Source: Anniella stebbinsi
Lineage: Eukaryota > Chordata > Lepidosauria > Squamata > Anniellidae
NCBI GenBank assembly: GCA_029215795.1
Contig: JARDYH010000003.1
Location: forward strand, 90,862,609-90,926,608
Length of the DNA stretch: 64,000 nt
Reading direction: 5' to 3'
A program made the position numbers and the translations under genes. Below, piece by piece: positions 1 to 31,824 of the stretch. Numbering within the stretch: the first letter of the stretch is position 1; each line of letters starts with the position of its first letter. The notes under the pieces are model-generated. The model was given only the letters and a program-made list of their open reading frames with translations, made no database searches and was not told where the DNA came from.

Positions 1-649
1 TTCCAGAAGCAGTGAAAGAATGCATTTCAAATGCTCTTCCATTTAAAGAATACACCAGGTGTACAAAATAATCATTTGAAAGTTAAGAATTCTCTCCCTT
101 TCCGTGGGCAGAACGTTTTAATGTGTGGGAGAGAATTCAACCATACAATCCTTGGACTTGCATTTTGAAGTAGTAAATTTTCAATGGGGCTGAACCACAT
201 ATTTTTGGATAAGTGGTTTGGCTCTCCTTTCAAAACATCATACCTCCATGGTTCAAAGATGTGCCTTCTAAAGAAAACTGTGTTGCCCTGGTAGTCCCAC
301 ACTAAAATGCCTTAGCATTTTCATCCAGACCACTCAGTTGTGCAGAACTTTTGTTACCTGCTGTGCTTTTGTTTCGTTACAGGAATGATGCACTTTCAGA
401 AGTTGAAGGAGGAAACCTTATTATAGGTTGATCTACCAAAAGGTGCAATTATTTATGAATCTATTGTGAAAAATACTGATAATTTTAAATACCATTTTGA
501 ACTGCAGTCATGTATCTATTATGGCAAAAAATATTTTAACTGAAAAGGCAGCTCTTTGGGGAAGCAAGATCTTTTGATGAACCTAGAAGGAAAATACACA
601 AAAGGAAGCTCAAAACAACAACCCCCAAACGTCAACATATTTTACAAAA
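1..649. other. AT-rich DNA, distal 3' UTR or downstream flank
   Basis: No recognised gene or repeat. The 76-codon minus-strand frame at 72-302 shows no domain I recognise and is probably chance. Confidence 0.3.
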
Positions 650-675
650 ATACAACTTTACAAAAGAATGCCATG

Positions 676-681
676 TTTATT
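676..681 (-). promoter_or_regulatory. candidate distal poly(A) signal AATAAA
   Basis: Canonical hexamer on the minus strand about 2.5 kb after the stop. It would give a long 3' UTR of the kind I recall for mammalian STK38L. Weak evidence, since single hexamers are common in AT-rich DNA. Confidence 0.3.
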
Positions 682-2880
682 TAATATGCTGTAAAAAGCC
701 TTATATAAATCTTTATAATGCTTTCTATTGTAACTTTTCCCAAACCTCAACTAATGAATTTGTCTATTAAACGAAAGAAAGAAAAAGAAAAGCTAGATAG
801 TTGCCATTGAATTCTTAAAGTGAACTTTTGAAACGTAATCAACATTAAACGAGGTTAAGGTACAGTCTGCTTAAATGTTCAGAAAATATAGAGTACTTTT
901 GAAGTACTGACTATTTACTGGGGAAGAGCTGTGTACATTTGTTAAAGTGAAAATTAAATCAAAGACCAGAAATATAAACCCACCACAAGATTTTCTGTGT
1001 CCTTTTATGGGCTTCAGACTGTTGTGGATACTAGTCGTGTAAAAACAAAACAAGAGATACACACAGCCAGTCTTTAACCTTTCCATAATGTAAGATGCCC
1101 AAGCAGACCACTCCTGCCCCTGGCCAGGCCATAGTTGATCCCAGAGGACCACTTTCCAGTTCCCAGCTGCCAACCCAGAAGCAAGAGTAGTCAATGGAAG
1201 CAGTGGGGATTTACCAGCAGTCCCCTTTGAAGAATGGTGGTGGTGGCCAGGAGTGCCATTCCCTGTGCCTTCCCTCAAAGTAGCCTTCCAGCAAAACTAG
1301 TCGCTGATCAAGGCTGTAACATGCACTTCAAGTCATGGGCAGTGTGCTAGTCACCTTACAAAACTGAAATAAAATGGTGACTTTAGCCTTGGGTTCTAGT
1401 AGGGTATGTAGCCTTCTACAATCCATCCTCAATTTTAACCTTAATTAACACCACACTCTTTTGTCTCATATTGTATCCAATGACTGTAGCTTTGGGTAAG
1501 CAACCTATAAAGGCAAGGATTTATCTTAAATCTCCAGCACAAGATTAGCAGTGCAGTTGTTCTAGCATTATTATTAGATTTTGAATGTTGGCAACATTAG
1601 TCGATTCTGGACCATTTCCACATATAAAACGTTAATTCCTGTACAGGTTTCCTGGGTTCGTATGATTTCAAAAGGCAGATTGGGGTTTGGACATGGAAGC
1701 TTGCATGTTTGGCAGTGCCATCACATGCAAACTCCTTGCCTGTAGAAAGCTAGCGTGTCAGGGAGAAGATATGCTGCTACTTCTCCACAGAATGCTGCTA
1801 AGTTTCTTTGTGCCTTGTTTTCCCTTTAATTTAGAAGATGCAGCTTGCCAACCGCCCAGCTTTGCAGACCACCCTGCCTTTTGAAATGGTACACTTAACC
1901 AAGAAAATGGTGCCACATATTTCAAATTTTGTAGTTCAGCTCTAATCCATGGTGATTTAAAACATACCCCAAATCCGAAAGACTATAGTCAATCCAACCT
2001 TCACCTCAACGAGTTGGTAATCACCTTCAATTTTTTCAGCTCAGAAGAACATGTGAATAAAAGCTTTCATCCTTCTTAATACCCCATTTTGAAATGAAAT
2101 GAACCACATATACTTCTTGAAAACAGAACTGCATAAATTTGCAATCAAGCCATTTCAGGATCTTTGGTACTAAGAGGAGAATATAATGGCGCAAACCATC
2201 ACAGGAAAATTAAATCAGGAGGAGGGAAGAAAATAAAACAAGCAAAAGATATGTTGTTGATTGGTTTTCAAAAGTGTTTTCTTTGCTGCTTAGTCTATCA
2301 TTGTCCCAACTTTTGTATCTTTTCTAAAAGCTCCCAGCTATCAAACTGGAAGCTGAAGTTAAAATATTTTTTATTTGCTACTGTGCCGTTGCTCCCTCTG
2401 AAAATAAGGAATTGCAACTCTCTTAACAGAGGTTTATTATGCTAAATACACTGTGTCATAGGACCCAGTTCTACACCAGTTAGACTACCAGCTGCAATCT
2501 GTTATACCCAGGACCACTGAGCTACAGCATAAGCCATTAAGAGCAGGGAATAACCTTTAGCCAGTTTGAACCAGTGATATGTTTTTCTTTTCTTTTTTAT
2601 GTAGTTCCATGACAACTTTTTATGTCACCACACGCCATCTGTAGGGAACATTACAAAAAGTGGCTTCCAGTTTTCATACTGTTTATCTAAAACCCTGCCC
2701 AGGTTGACCCATGATGGGGCAACATTACTGAGAAACAACCAACGTTGCTTCTTACATATGCGATATGTTTTTAACCCCTGGGCAAATTAGACACATTACA
2801 GTACAAACAGAGACATAATTGACCTTTATACAGACACATAGGCAGTGCAGATACAAAGAGGATGCCCATTCCGTTGTTCT

Positions 2881-2886
2881 TTTATT
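2881..2886 (-). promoter_or_regulatory. candidate proximal poly(A) signal AATAAA
   Basis: Canonical hexamer on the minus strand about 275 nt after the STK38L stop, in a U-rich transcript context upstream. It is a candidate for a short mRNA isoform. Confidence 0.35.
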
Positions 2887-3160
2887 CCAGTACCTTTGTT
2901 ATAATAAAGTTAACAAAAATATTCACTATTAAAAAAAAAGGAAAACAAACAAACAAAAACAAAGCCAGCTGGCACTGCCAACTAATTCTTGTAGTAGTCT
3001 TAGAAATCCTAATCCGGTAGAATTTCCTAATTTCTCGGTGAAGTCAATGTGCACCAGTCTGTCTGTGTGACCATTTCAGTGTATCGAGAACTATGCCAAG
3101 CGGGTCTTGGTGATGCAGCAGCTACCTGAGTTCTTATTTATGTTTTATTTCTGCTGTATT

Positions 3161-23984
<20,824 letters not shown>

Positions 23985-24238
23985 AGTAACATGTACTGAA
24001 AGAGAGTACATAAAATAATAATTACTTGACAGAAGAAAAATGTTTCCCCTCACCAAAAAATAGAAACTCATGAGGAACACAGATTCCCTTACAGTATTAG
24101 CTTTGTCTGGACTGGTTTAGTGATGTAGGATGTTGTACTACTCATGGACATAAAACACATCTGAAGTGAATGAACATGGTCTGAATCATGCAAGAAACAA
24201 TTTCCCTTGGTACAGGCAATTAATAGGGCAAGAGCGCT

Positions 24239-24475
24239 GTGAGTCAGTGTGGTGTACTGGCTAGAGTATTAGATTGGGAGTCTGGTGATCCGGATTCTAG
24301 TCCCATGCGGCGATGGAGTCCCACTAGGTGACTTTGGGCCAGTCACAGACTCTCAGCCAACCTACCTTACAGGGTTGTTCTTGTGAGGATAAAATGGAAA
24401 GGAAGAGGATTTTGTATGCCACCTTGGGTTCCATGGAGGGAAAAAGGTGGGATATAAATGTAATAAATCATTAAT
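24239..24475 (+). mobile_element. tRNA-derived CORE/MIR-type SINE
   Basis: The 5' part is tRNA-like (GTGGTGTACTGGCTAGAG ... GATTCTAGTCCC). The core contains CCTACCTTACAGGGTTGTTC and TTGTGAGGATAAAATGG, matching the MIR core as I know it. The tail is GGGATATAAATGTAATAAAT. It lies in intron 1. Confidence 0.75.
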
Positions 24476-25989
24476 ACTGATATTTTTAGCCTGTGCCAAC
24501 CTTTACCCCCTGCAAATACCAAAACCAAAGAAACAGAAAGGGAAACGCAGATCACAATGTATTTAATATACAGAAATAACATTTCCAAGTCAATCACCAT
24601 CCATCTAAGTCATAAAAATTGCAGATGTCAAGAAAAATGAAAACGCCGCAAGCCCCTTAGGGTGGCACTGCAGAGAACCTGGCCAGTACCTTCAAACATT
24701 TTTGTGCCCCAAACAAGCAAGGTTGGATCTCATAAAAATCAAACCTATGCAGACCACAAAGAAGTTTAAGGTTGCTGCAAGCTCCAAAGTAGAATATGAA
24801 GGAATTTCTAGAGTAGCCTATTCTGTACTACATAGTTCTAGACCAGGAGAATGTTGAGAATTCCTCTAAAAAGTATATAAAAAACAAAACCATGCAGATC
24901 CGTGAGTGAAAAAAGAAAAGCCAAAATCCAGGCACACAACGGCATTGGAGAACCCTGATCTTCTTCATGTTAGGCAGACAGAAAAGCCCATAGCAACCTT
25001 TTAGTTGCTGTGCCCAATGTGTGGTGAAGACAAGTGTGGGTTGAAATCCTGTCGCGTGGAATAAAAATCCACACTTTCCCTCTTATCTGCCCCATCTCTC
25101 CATGCTGCTAGCTGGTACACAGCATGAAATTCAATTCCCATAAACACAACTGTCTGGCTTTAAAAAAAAAATCTTTTATCTCCCAAACCAGGCCCTCAAC
25201 CAGGCTTACAAATAAGATCATCATACCTTAACAGCCTTGTATTTAAGCACTAACCTGTCAGCCACAGGTGGTAACAAAAAAACGCATGCAGGCAAGTGAA
25301 CAGTCTTGCAGGGGCGGGCACAGAAGATTGCTGGGCACCAAGGTGCAGAAGTGCAGATTGACAGTGGGAAGCCCCTTCTTTTGTATATAGCATAGAAATG
25401 CCACAGGCTACTACAGGAGGGATGGACCCCTGCATCCTTCCTCTTCCAGCCCTCTTCAGCAGGCTGGGGTTTTTTTTGGAGGCAAGTAACTTTTTTGACC
25501 TTATTACAAGGCAGACAACAGCAGTCCTTTAAAGTTTCACCGCATCAAATAATCCGAGCATATTCAAAAATGCTCAAAGAGGTCTGTCTGAGGAAGCAAG
25601 CAAGTTGTCAACAGCTCTCTGAAGACAACCATGTGATAGGGAGGGAGGGAATTTCACAATGAAGGTGACACCTTTGAAAATGCCTTCTTTCAAGGGGAAG
25701 GTTACTTCTCATGGAAGATGATTTCTCAAATAGTGGTAACATCTGCAAAAGCATGTCTCATCATCAACTTAATTCCCAGGGGAGGTATGAGAGATATGGC
25801 ATCCGGGAGCAAGGATATTTAGGGCTTCAGAAATCACAAAGAAACAAGTTCACTTTTGGTTGAAGGCAAAACTCCCTGGGATCTCAACCCTTTTTGAGAA
25901 GAATTAAAAATATGAGTGGTGATCATTCTTCCTAAAAAAAAAAGGTGGGGATAGTTACGAGTTAAGAATCTGCACGGTATCTGAGAATT

Positions 25990-25998
25990 TAGATAGAT

Positions 25999-26041
<43 letters not shown>

Positions 26042-26052
26042 GATAGATAGAT
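25990..26052. repeat. (GATA)n microsatellite
   Basis: About fifteen GATA units with two interruptions. It accounts for an apparent Ser-Ile-Tyr-Leu repeat frame on the minus strand, which is not a gene. Confidence 0.95.
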
Positions 26053-27030
26053 TAAGGGCCTGCACCCATGGAACACAATATTCAGAGGGTAACCAAACTA
26101 AAGAGGATGTGAGCCAGATGGAGGAACAACCCCTACATTACAAGATAAGAGCACTTTAATGTTTTTACTAGACAGAAAGCAATGAGAGAAGAAGCCTTTC
26201 CTAGCAGCTGCAATTAAGTCCACAATTCCTTGCATATGTGCATAATACTGTTTTTACTTTACCACGTGCAACTGTGGCAGACATTGCAATCTGGTGCCTG
26301 AACCAATTTTACTAGGAGACAGCAAGATAATGAGATTCTCAACAAACTAAGATAAAGCCTTAGCAGGAATCAGGTACAACTGTACAAGGCTAAAATATTT
26401 AAGCCATAGGATTTTCCATTTTCTATAGCATCTATAAACTTAGAGGAGGTGTGGATTCTGTAGAATGTGATCTTGCATTTCAACACACATTTCAACACAC
26501 ATATCTATGACAATGGGGACACTTACTCACTGCCAAATACAGGGGTTACAAACAAGATATTACACAACAGTGCAACATATTCCGCTATGTTAAGTCACTC
26601 ATTGGCCAAGCAGCTGTGGGACCGTTGTGTGTATATACAAGAACAGCAGAGTTCATTATAATTCTTTTCGATTTCTCTACCAATAGAAATATTTACATAG
26701 TGCTATGATGTTACACTCTCAACACGGCCCATTACCAATGCTGAAAAATCTCAGGTTGCACTTTCAAAAACAATGAGACGTCAGTGATTTCTAGTCAAAA
26801 TTATACTTTGGATTTCCCATCTGCTGTCTGGTTTCTTAAATGTCTGGATGCACATTAATGGGGAGTTAAGCTTTCCTAAGGCAGCCTAAGCAACTGTTAG
26901 GGTATGAGAACACATAGGGAAAAAAGAAGAAGTCCACTGGACCGGGCCCCTGATATTCATATAGGATGGATCAGTCTCTATGTGAAGTACAAGCTGAAGA
27001 GACAGGATTGCAATTTAGATTGATAAACAA

Positions 27031-28195
27031 ATGTTCAAGCGACACCTAATTCCTTTGAACGAGTTCAAATCTCCAGGGCCTGATGAACTGCATCCTAGAG
27101 TAATAAAGGAACTGCCAGAAGTACTCTCAGAACCACTGAGTGTGTTTGGGGGGGTGGGTGCAAAATCAAAGAGTGCTTATCATTGGTACCGCCTCAAACT
27201 GCAGGGAGGAAACAAGCGGGGTACCACAGGGCTCAGTCCTGGGCCCAGTGCTCTTCAACATTGTTATTAATGACTTGGACAAGAAGGTGCAGGGGATGCT
27301 TATCAAATTTGCAAGTGACACAAAATTGGGTGGGATAGCTAATAACCTGGAAGACAGAAACAAACTTCAAAGTGATCTATATAGGTTGGAGCACTGGGCT
27401 GAAATCAACAGAATGAAATTTAATAGGGATAAATGCCAAGTTCTACACCTAGGAAAAAGAAATCAAATGCACAGTTACAAGATGGGAGATACTTGGCTCA
27501 GCAATATGACAAGTGAGAAGGATCTTGAATTTGTGGTAGATCACTAGCTGAATATGAGCCAACAGTGTGATGTGGCTGCAAAAAAAGCAAATGCTGTTTT
27601 GGGCTGCATTAATAGAAGTATAGCTTCTGAATCACACGAGGTACTGGTTCCCCTCTATTCGGCACTGGTTAGGCCTCATCTTGAGTATTGCGTCCAGTTC
27701 TGGGCACCACACTTCAAGAAGGATGCAGACAAGCTAGATGGGGTTCAGAGGAGGGCAATGAGGATGATCAGGGGTCTGGAAACAAAGCCCTATGAGAAGA
27801 GACTGAAAGAACTGGGAATGTTTAGCCTGGAGAAGACTGAGGGGAGACATGATAGCACTCTTCAAGTACTTGAAAGGTTGTCACACAGAGGAGGGCCAGG
27901 TTCCTTTCTTGATCATTCCAGAGTGTAGGACGTGGAATAATGGGCTCAAGTTATAAGAAGTCGGATTCTGGCTGGACATCAGGAAAAACTTCCTGACTGT
28001 TAGAGCAGTGCGACAATGGAACCAATGACCTAGGGAGGTAGTAGGCTCTCCCACACTAGAGACATTCAAGATGCAGTTGGACAGCCATCTGTCAGGTATG
28101 CTTTAATGTGGATTCCTGCATTGATCAGGAGGTTGGATTCGATGGCCTTATAGGCCCCTTCCAACTCTGCTGTTCTATAATTCTATGAAACGTTC
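27031..28195 (+). pseudogene. CR1 LINE, reverse-transcriptase C-terminal half, inactive
   Basis: Consecutive frames encode FKSPGPDELHPRVIKELPEV; GVPQGSVLGPVLFNIVINDL; then [48 protein letters not shown]; and [20 protein letters not shown]. The 3' end is TCCAACTCTGCTGTTCTATA then ATTCTATGAAA, the CR1 signature tail. It is broken by a frameshift or deletion near 27,135-27,170 and by a stop near 27,545. The catalytic FADD box reads FASD, so one catalytic aspartate is lost. It is 5'-truncated, sits in STK38L intron 1 and opposes the gene. Confidence 0.92.
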
Positions 28196-28199
28196 TGCT

Positions 28200-28770
28200 A
28201 ACCACACATAGACCTGGTTTGTTCCACACTGTAGGGCTCGTTGTGGGTTATTTAACCTATGATGAGTCATGGTGTACATGGGCACCACTTTGCATATCAA
28301 CCATTGCTTGGGGGTTGTCATGCCATGCAAATCCATCAAGCATGGGTTATGCGAGAGTTAAATGATCCTCACGTACCCAATGGTCTATTTTTAGGGTTAT
28401 GCGAGGGTTGTCTAACTCACACTTGCTGGGTTCACACGACAATCCCGAAGTGGGGATTGGGTATACAAACTGGCAACTGCATGTGCCCTACATGCTTTGG
28501 GTTAAATAACATTGTGGGCTGTCATGTTGTGCAACCTGGCCCACTGAGTACTCAAATTGAGACTTTTTTAAGCCTCCCCCCATGTGGGGTATGGCATTTC
28601 AATGAAAATGGGGAGGGAGATCCAAATCCAAATCAGGGCCATGCATGTTTACACAAGAGAAAAGGAAACTGTCACACACAGTGACACTATGACTGGGTTT
28701 GGACGACATGATAACCCATGATGAGTTAAATAAGCTGCTTTGTGTGTAATCACGCAGGATTTTGATGGTG
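28200..28770. mobile_element. probable DNA-element relic with GACGACATGATAACC-type ends
   Basis: Directly right of the CR1 tail lie repeated words GGGTTATTTAACC, ATGATGAGTCATGG, GGGTTATGCGAG and TTTGGACGACATGATAACCC, partly as inverted copies. They resemble the GACGACAC motif of the 3-bp-duplication family elsewhere in the window. Ends and target duplication are not resolved. Confidence 0.4.
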
Positions 28771-30164
28771 CATCAGGTACCTCCTGAATAGAGGAGGCTG
28801 TGTATGATTGGTCCTGATCCTACTCTTTAGAGCCACCACGCCTTGTTGGGGTGATGCTGGGAGCACGAATTAAGACCTTGTACTTTACCCTATACCTCTC
28901 CCCTCTCATTGGGACATTGTGGAAGATTAAAACAGGCTCCTGCCAATGTTGTCCATTGGTGAAACAGTGCCAATCCTGGAGCGGGAGGACTGCAACAGGA
29001 CAGGGGGTGGGGTGGGGACTCAGATTATATGCACAGTAGCTTATCTGTCTGATCGTGTGGGGGATAGCAGTAGCTTATTAACCCAGCATGGCTTTAAGTG
29101 ACATCCCAATATGGCCTCTCTGATCAGCAGAAGGTTTAGTCTGGCCCTAAATGTGGAACAGTGAGCACCTCTGGCAAACAGCTCTCCTTTGACTTAAGAG
29201 AGCCTACTGTGCAAGGGTTTGAGGGCTTTGTTTTAGGCAGCATTTGAGTCATGTCTTCTGTTTTTCTCTACCAGTCAGAGGACTAGATATTTAAAAACGG
29301 AAACAGCTGATGTTTTCAAATGTGCCAATGACTCCAGTGATGAAGTCTTGAAAAGCAAAATGTACATGCACAAATGCTGCCATCTTTTGCGCTGCAATGA
29401 ATATTTCTGTCTCATCAATTTTAATATAGTTTAAGAGCGTGTAACTGAGCACAGGGATTGTCACAAAAAATGTTTTATCTCCTTCAATTTATACTGTGGA
29501 ACTACAACTTTAAATCAGCAGGAGTCAATATAAAAATAGAATTCAAGGAAAAAATCCCCACAAATATAGAACTGAATACATAGTTCTGTAATGTCTTACA
29601 GAAACATAGTTTCTGTAAGACATTAGGAATAGCCACAGAAGGTATTTTGGTCATTTTCAGTTTTGTTTGTTTGTTTCAGGGGGAAATGATGGGGAAAAAA
29701 CACTTTTCTCAGTTATATTAAGTGACAGGATTGTTTTTAATTAAAAATAACCTTACCAGATCCAGCATTTCGGTTGGGTAAAAAACACAGCTAATTTGTT
29801 TCTTTGTCACCAATGCAGACAGCACCAAAAAGAATACACCCAAGATGCTGAGTTTTTATTAAGCCTGGAAAGAGCAGATAACAATTCTGGCACTAAACCA
29901 CCAAGCTATAAATAGGATGGGTGATTCTAACTCTGAAGAAGGAAAATTACAGAGGAGCTCCCATCTGATGAAATAGTAAGGCGTTCCATATTAGACAAAG
30001 GGCTATCACCCACCACCAACTCACACAGCTCCTCCCCCTCTTCCTAACCAGCTACTGACCCACATTACCTACTTGTCTTTCCTGATAGCACTACCAACCT
30101 CCACCTTCCTGTTGCTGTAGTGTTATTCTGGGAATCTATCCCCTGCCTGGACTGACTGACAGAT

Positions 30165-30372
30165 GCCACAACGGCTGGGTAATGTAGTAGCTAAACTGTT
30201 GGATTCTGATCAGAGATACAGGTTCAACTCTGCTGTGGATGGCCTTAGGCAAGTCACTTACTTAGGCATAACCTACCTCACAGGACTGTAGTGAGAATAA
30301 AAAAAACACATGTGTACCACTTTATGCTCCTTGGAAAAATGCTGGGATATCAATACAAATGAATAAATAATC
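30165..30372 (+). mobile_element. tRNA-derived CORE/MIR-type SINE
   Basis: tRNA-like head GGTAATGTAGTAGCTAAACT ... AGGTTCAACTC, core CTTAGGCAAGTCACTTACTT and CCTACCTCACAGGACTG, then a GGGATATCAATACAAATGAATAAATAA tail written here only in part. Older than the copy at 24,239, judging by divergence. Confidence 0.7.
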
Positions 30373-30373
30373 C

Positions 30374-30694
30374 ACGGTACAGGCAGCAGATACATGCAAG
30401 ACTCTTGACTTGTGACCAGAAGAACCTTGACAACGGGCCTTCTCTGTAGTGGCACCCACCCTCTGGAAAACCCTCCCTCATGTGGTTCGGGAGGCGGAAA
30501 ATATAACACTTTTCAAACACCTGAAAACACATATTTTTAGACACACCTTCCCTTGATTATAACTTTTCCTGGTTTTATACAACATTTTAATTTTTTTTAA
30601 GTTTTAAATTCTGACTTTGTATATTGTGGTTTTAATTGTTTTAATTGTGAATTGCCAGAGAGCCTTGGTTATTGGGCAGTATCAATATGTAATA
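30374..30694 (+). mobile_element. L2-like LINE 3' end, split by a DNA transposon
   Basis: The plus strand encodes RAFSVVAPTLWKTLPHVV then REAENITLFKHLKTHIF, the LINE C-terminal words, followed by the 3' UTR with GAGAGCCTTGGTTATTGGGC and ATATGTAA. Its AAAT-repeat tail resumes at 31,785, after the inserted element, so the two parts are one retrocopy. Confidence 0.75.
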
Positions 30695-31784
30695 CCGTAT
30701 TTCATTGATTCTAAGACACACTTTTTCTTCCATATTTACATCAGTAAAAATGGGGTGCATCTTAGAATCGATGGCGTCTTGCAATCGTGGAATTTCTCCC
30801 ACATTTTGCAGACAGCACTAGGGCTCTGCATGCCCCCCCCCCCCCGCGACTTGCCCTAGCTGGTCCCGAAGAACCCCACAAGGCTGGTCAGAAGTCCCCC
30901 CCCCCCACCTTGATTGCTGCTGCTTTGGCCTGGGAAGGTTTCAGTACTGGGAAGGAGGTTGCGATCTCACGAGATCTCAGCCTCCTTCCAGTACTGAAGC
31001 CTTCCCAGGCCAAGGCAGCAGCGATCAAGGTGAGGGGGGAGGGGGGACTTGCGGGGCCCTAACCCTCCCACTCCCCACTCACCTCCATCGCCGTCGCCCA
31101 TCCTCGCTGCCGCAGCTGCCGCTCCGCGCCGCTGGCAACGCTCCCCTCAGCCTGACAAGGCATCGTTACTGGGAACCAATAACGATGCCTTGCCAGGCCG
31201 AGGTGGCAGCGATCAAGGTAAGAGGGGAGGGGGAGGGGGGAGGGTAAGAGGGGAGGGGGAGAGGGGAGGAGGACTTGCGGGGCCCTAACCCTCCCACTCC
31301 CCACTCACCTCCATCGCCGTCGCCCATCCTTGCTGCCGCCGCCGCCGCTCCGCGCCGCTGGCAACGCTCCCCTCGGCCTGACAAGGCGCCGTTACTGGGA
31401 ACCAATAATGATGCCTTGCCAGGCCGAGGTGGCAGCGATCAAGGTAAGAGGGGAGGGGGAGGGGGACTTGCGGGGCCCTAACCCTCCCCCCTCCCCTCCA
31501 TCGCCTATCCTCGCTGCCGCAGCCGCTGCTGCTCCGCACCTCTGGCAACACTCGCCTCGTTATTGGGAATGACGCCTTGCCAGGCCGAGGTGAACGCTGG
31601 CGGCTGTGTGGAGCGGTGGCGGCGGCAAGGATGGGCGATGGCGATGGAGGTGAGTGGGGAGGAGGGAAGGGGTATTGAAATTAAGGTGCGTCTTACAATC
31701 GACGCAAAGCTTTTTCCCTGTTGGTGGCCCTGAAATTTAGGTGCGTCTTACAATCGATGGTGTCTTACATTCGGTGAAATACGG
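30695..31784 (+). mobile_element. TA-flanked DNA transposon with internal GC-rich minisatellite
   Basis: Terminal inverted repeats CCGTATTTCATTGATTCTAA / TCGGTGAAATACGG, flanked by TA at 30693-30694 and 31785-31786, fitting a Tc1/mariner-type TA duplication. Repeated GTGCATCTTAGAATCGATGG-type words lie just inside both ends. Between them is a GC-rich tandem array. No transposase frame is present. Confidence 0.8.
31020..31670. repeat. GC-rich minisatellite, units of about 190-226 bp
   Basis: Three successive units start with GACTTGCGGGGCCCTAACCC near 31,046, 31,272 and 31,465, plus a partial fourth. The length difference is mostly an extra GGGAGGGGGAGGGG stretch. Each full unit has an internal inverted repeat around AAGGCATCGTTACTGGGAAC / CCAATAACGATGCCTT. 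The overlapping Pro/Ala/Gly-rich frames on both strands are products of this array, not genes. Confidence 0.88.
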
Positions 31785-31823
<39 letters not shown>

Positions 31824-31824
31824 A
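31785..31824. repeat. (AAAT)n tail of interrupted LINE
   Basis: Ten TAAA units directly after the inserted transposon. They continue the LINE tail that stops at 30,692. Confidence 0.85.

Larger units (their letters stand above)
650..3160 (-). other. STK38L: STK38L 3' UTR (end uncertain)
   Basis: Non-coding DNA directly after the stop codon. It is AT-rich with few obvious transposons, as expected for a long 3' UTR. Minus-strand AATAAA hexamers occur at 2886-2881 and 681-676, and either could end transcripts. The true end cannot be fixed from sequence alone and could lie left of this window. Confidence 0.5.

Noticed and set aside
871..1278. 135-codon minus-strand frame
   Set aside because: It lies within the probable STK38L 3' UTR and shows no family features.
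24239..24320. tRNA gene
   Set aside because: Only the promoter boxes are tRNA-like; the sequence continues into a CORE-SINE body and no complete cloverleaf forms.
30787..31572. Pro/Ala/Gly-rich frames on both strands
   Set aside because: Products of the GC-rich tandem array.
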